8,593 nucleotides of DNA from JBBECF01 sp040881945 (GTDB taxonomy: Bacteria > Pseudomonadota > Alphaproteobacteria > Dongiales > Dongiaceae): the NCBI GenBank assembly GCA_040881945.1, contig JBBECF010000008.1, positions 1-8,593 on the forward strand, in the 5' to 3' direction. The position numbers and the translations under genes were made by a program. Positions 6,975 to 8,593 of the stretch are shown here, piece after piece. The notes below the pieces were generated by a model. That model was given only the letters and a program-made list of their open reading frames with translations. It was not told the origin of the DNA and did no database searches. Every line of letters starts with the position of its first letter. Position 1 is the first letter of the stretch.

Positions 6975-7758
6975 AATAGGGGCGACTGCGGCCCGAATTT
7001 TCGCCACGCGACCCGACATCGTCTTCGCCCCCGGCCTGCGTCGGGTTCGGGCGGTCGCCTGCCGCGGACGCCGCGCCGGCGGCGGACCCGAGCCGCGCCT
7101 CGAGCTGCCCGACGCGCGCCTTCAGGATCGAGACCTGGTCGAGCAGACCGTCGATGGCGCGCGCGACCGGATCGGGCACGTCGCCCGTCGGCGTGCCGTA
7201 GGCCAGGAACTCGCGGCTTTCGCCGCGCGGCACGATCGCCTTCGCCGGGATGCCGACGACCGTCGTCCCGGCCGCCACGTCGCGCACGACCACGGCGTTG
7301 GCGCCGACGCGCGCGCGCTCGCCCACCGTGACCGGTCCCAATACCTGCGCGCCCGAGCCGACGATCGCGCCGTCGCGCAGGGTCGGATGGCGCTTCCGGT
7401 CGACCTGGGCGGCCGAATCGACCGAGGGCGCGATGCCGCCGAGGGTGACGTCCTGATAGAGCGTGACGTCGTCGCCGATCTCCGCCGTCTCGCCGATCAC
7501 CACGCCCATGCCGTGGTCGATGAACAGGCGCCGGCCGATCCGGGCGCCGGGATGGATCTCGATGCCGGTGGCGAGCCGTCCGAGGTGGGATAGAAAGCGG
7601 CCGAGCAGCGGCCAGCCGCGCCGCCAGGCGGCGTGCGCCAGGCGGTAGAACAGCAGCGCCTGGAAGCCCGGATAGGCGATGACGACCTCGAGCCGCGAGC
7701 GGGCCGCGGGGTCGCGCGCCATCATTGAATCGATGTCCTCGATTAGACGCTTGAACAT
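6973..7758 (-). CDS. cysE: Serine O-acetyltransferase
   Basis: 261 residues from the ATG at 7758 (MFKRLIEDIDSMMARDPAARS, the usual alphaproteobacterial N-terminus). The frame also allows a GTG at 7770, adding MGDE, but no ribosome site precedes it. The enzyme transfers acetyl from acetyl-CoA to L-serine, giving O-acetylserine for cysteine synthesis in the cytoplasm. A short helical N-terminal part is followed by a left-handed beta helix of hexapeptide repeats (about residues 63-175: IHPGARIG, VVIGETAEIGDD, AIVGSGAQVLG, ARVGANAVVV). The catalytic His82 lies in FIDHG, and KRHPTLRDG forms part of the substrate region. Glu67 in EIHP stands where E. coli has Asp143 (DIHP), a common variant in the short EpsC-like subfamily. 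After residue 195 there is a likely coiled coil (LLDQVSILKARVGQLEARL) and a polar tail. Being first in an IscR-controlled operon, it couples cysteine supply to Fe-S demand (inference). Confidence 0.93.
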   Translation of the reverse strand: MFKRLIEDIDSMMARDPAARSRLEVVIAYPGFQALLFYRLAHAAWRRGWPLLGRFLSHLGRLATGIEIHPGARIGRRLFIDHGMGVVIGETAEIGDDVTLYQDVTLGGIAPSVDSAAQVDRKRHPTLRDGAIVGSGAQVLGPVTVGERARVGANAVVVRDVAAGTTVVGIPAKAIVPRGESREFLAYGTPTGDVPDPVARAIDGLLDQVSILKARVGQLEARLGSAAGAASAAGDRPNPTQAGGEDDVGSRGENSGRSRPY

Positions 7759-7838
7759 CTCGTCGCCCACCGTGATATGATCCGCGCCGCACTCGCCCAG
7801 GCCGATGGAGCGCCGCGGCGCGCCAGCCTTTATGAGTT

Positions 7839-7867
7839 GATATAGTATGTCCGACCAATTTGGTCAA
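7839..7867 (-). promoter_or_regulatory. Predicted sigma70-type promoter of the cysE-iscR-iscS operon
   Basis: On the minus strand, TTGACC (7862-7867, five of six to the -35 consensus) is separated by exactly 17 bases from TATATC (7839-7844, four of six to the -10 consensus). This is the only AT-rich patch in the region. A start near 7832 would leave a leader of about 74 bases before the cysE ATG. Confidence 0.65.
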
Positions 7868-7871
7868 GTTT
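7847..7871. promoter_or_regulatory. Predicted type 1 IscR binding site
   Basis: The core is a palindrome, GACCAA-T-TTGGTC on the plus strand (7853-7865), with perfect six-base arms around one base. By eye against the 25-position E. coli type 1 IscR consensus as I remember it (flanks, YYGAC, central W-rich part, GTCRR), 20 positions agree; mismatches fall at 7849, 7850, 7856, 7862 and 7870. The site covers the -35 element and most of the spacer of the operon promoter, so bound IscR would block RNA polymerase. iscR is the second gene of the same operon, which supports autoregulation. Confidence 0.65.
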
Positions 7872-7880
7872 AGCCCGCGG

Positions 7881-7906
7881 CCGGTTCCAGGCCTTGTCGG
7901 AACCGG
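7881..7906. repeat. Perfect inverted repeat in the divergent intergenic region
   Basis: CCGGTTCC (7881-7888) and GGAACCGG (7899-7906) are perfect complementary eight-base arms with a ten-base loop. No T-run follows on either strand, so it is not a standard terminator. It lies ahead of the hydrolase gene, where it could be an operator or a leader hairpin; its role is unknown. Confidence 0.5.
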
Positions 7907-7971
7907 TCCGTGGCACAAGTTAGATCGCCGAGACGAACCGAGCGCGCCGCCGCCGAAGGGTATGCCCCGCG

Positions 7972-8593
7972 ATGCCTGACGTGATCATGAACGGCCCCGA
8001 CGGCCGCCTGGAGGGCCGTTATCAGCCGGGCAAGCAGGCCACGGCGCCGATCGCGCTGATGCTGCATCCGCACCCGCAGCACGGCGGCACCATGAACAAC
8101 AAGGTGGTTTACGCCCTTTACCAGGCCTTCGTGCGCCGGGACATGGCGGTGCTGCGCTTCAACTTCCGCGGCGTCGGCCGCTCGCAGGGAAAATTCGACC
8201 GCGGCGAGGGCGAGCTGAGCGACGCCGCCGCCGCGCTCGATTGGTTGCAGGGCGTCAATCCGAACGCGACCGGCTGCTGGATCGCCGGCTTTTCCTTCGG
8301 CGCCTGGATCGGCATGCAGCTCCTGATGCGGCGGCCGGAGATCACCGGTTTCGTCGCCGTTGCCCCGCCGGCGAATCTGTACGACTTCGGTTTCCTCGCC
8401 CCGTGCCCGGCCTCGGGGCTGGTGCTGCAGGGCAGCGCCGACGACGTCGTGCCGCAGGAGTCCGTCGACAAGCTGGTGCAAAAGCTGTCCAGCCAGCGCG
8501 ATCTCGACATCGACTACCGCCTGATCCGCGGCGCCAACCACTTCTTTCACGACCGCCTGGACGCGCTCAACGACGAGATCGAGGATTACCTGA
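7972..8593 (+). CDS. Alpha/beta hydrolase, 3'-truncated by the window edge
   Basis: 207 codons are visible without a stop. The ATG at 7972 gives MPDVIMNGPDGRLEGRY, a start I know from this alphaproteobacterial family, with GAAGGG eleven bases upstream. Landmarks: LMLHPHPQHGGTMNNKVV (residues 30-46), which shapes the oxyanion region; RFNFRGVGRSQG (62-73); the nucleophile Ser108 in GFSFGA; Asp157 in GSADDVVP; and His190 in GANHFF. The catalytic triad is therefore complete. The family (COG2945-like) is predicted to be a cytoplasmic serine hydrolase; no substrate is established that I can name. Relatives are about 210-220 residues long, so only a few codons should be missing. The gene diverges from the cysE-isc operon across 213 bases and could share its control region. 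Confidence 0.92.
   Translation, partial: MPDVIMNGPDGRLEGRYQPGKQATAPIALMLHPHPQHGGTMNNKVVYALYQAFVRRDMAVLRFNFRGVGRSQGKFDRGEGELSDAAAALDWLQGVNPNATGCWIAGFSFGAWIGMQLLMRRPEITGFVAVAPPANLYDFGFLAPCPASGLVLQGSADDVVPQESVDKLVQKLSSQRDLDIDYRLIRGANHFFHDRLDALNDEIEDYL

Noticed and set aside
6166..7593. 475-codon plus-strand open frame opposite iscR and cysE
   Set aside because: It is a shadow of two confidently identified genes and has no ribosome site or domain pattern.
6521..7918. 465-codon minus-strand open frame overlapping cysE and iscR
   Set aside because: It runs in another frame over cysE and iscR and through the promoter region, and its translation is Arg-rich and motif-free.

Overview
The window is GC-rich, densely packed bacterial DNA. 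It most resembles an alphaproteobacterium, probably of the Rhodospirillales type. That assignment is inferred from codon use, from protein wording recalled from this group (CysE, IscR and the HPHPQHGG alpha/beta hydrolase), and from the gene order; no rRNA or other marker gene is present. I see no mobile element, CRISPR array, tRNA or rRNA. No gene-free stretch exceeds 300 bases; the longest is the 213-base divergent control region at 7759-7971.

Left part (1-3709, plus strand): a three-gene set of envelope-type proteins. It starts with the 3' part of a large multidomain protein whose beginning lies outside the window. That protein has 84-residue tandem repeats, an Ala/Pro linker, two copies of a beta-rich domain flanking a LamG/jelly-roll-like module, and a C-terminal domain that looks PsbP/Mog1-like. 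Two bases later comes a 188-residue protein with membrane segments at both ends and a presumed periplasmic beta domain. Eleven bases after that is a small RDD-family membrane protein. I cannot name a function for this set. It is the least understood part of the window.

Centre and right (7758 down to 3729, minus strand): an iron-sulfur/sulfur operon in the order cysE (serine acetyltransferase), iscR (Rrf2 regulator with the [2Fe-2S] Cys3-His ligand set), a NifS-like cysteine desulfurase, iscS (group I cysteine desulfurase) and an ISC-type [2Fe-2S] ferredoxin. The genes are tightly packed: the iscR ribosome binding site overlaps the cysE stop, and the two desulfurases overlap by four bases (ATGA). 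The layout implies a supply line. CysE makes O-acetylserine for cysteine, the desulfurases extract sulfur from cysteine, ferredoxin supplies electrons for cluster assembly, and IscR senses cluster status. No scaffold (iscU, sufBCD) or chaperone gene lies within the window.

Upstream of cysE is a good sigma70-type minus-strand promoter. A palindrome matching the E. coli type 1 IscR site at most positions covers its -35 element, so IscR autoregulation of the whole operon is likely. Divergent from it is the 5' part of an alpha/beta hydrolase gene (7972 onward), which runs off the right edge.
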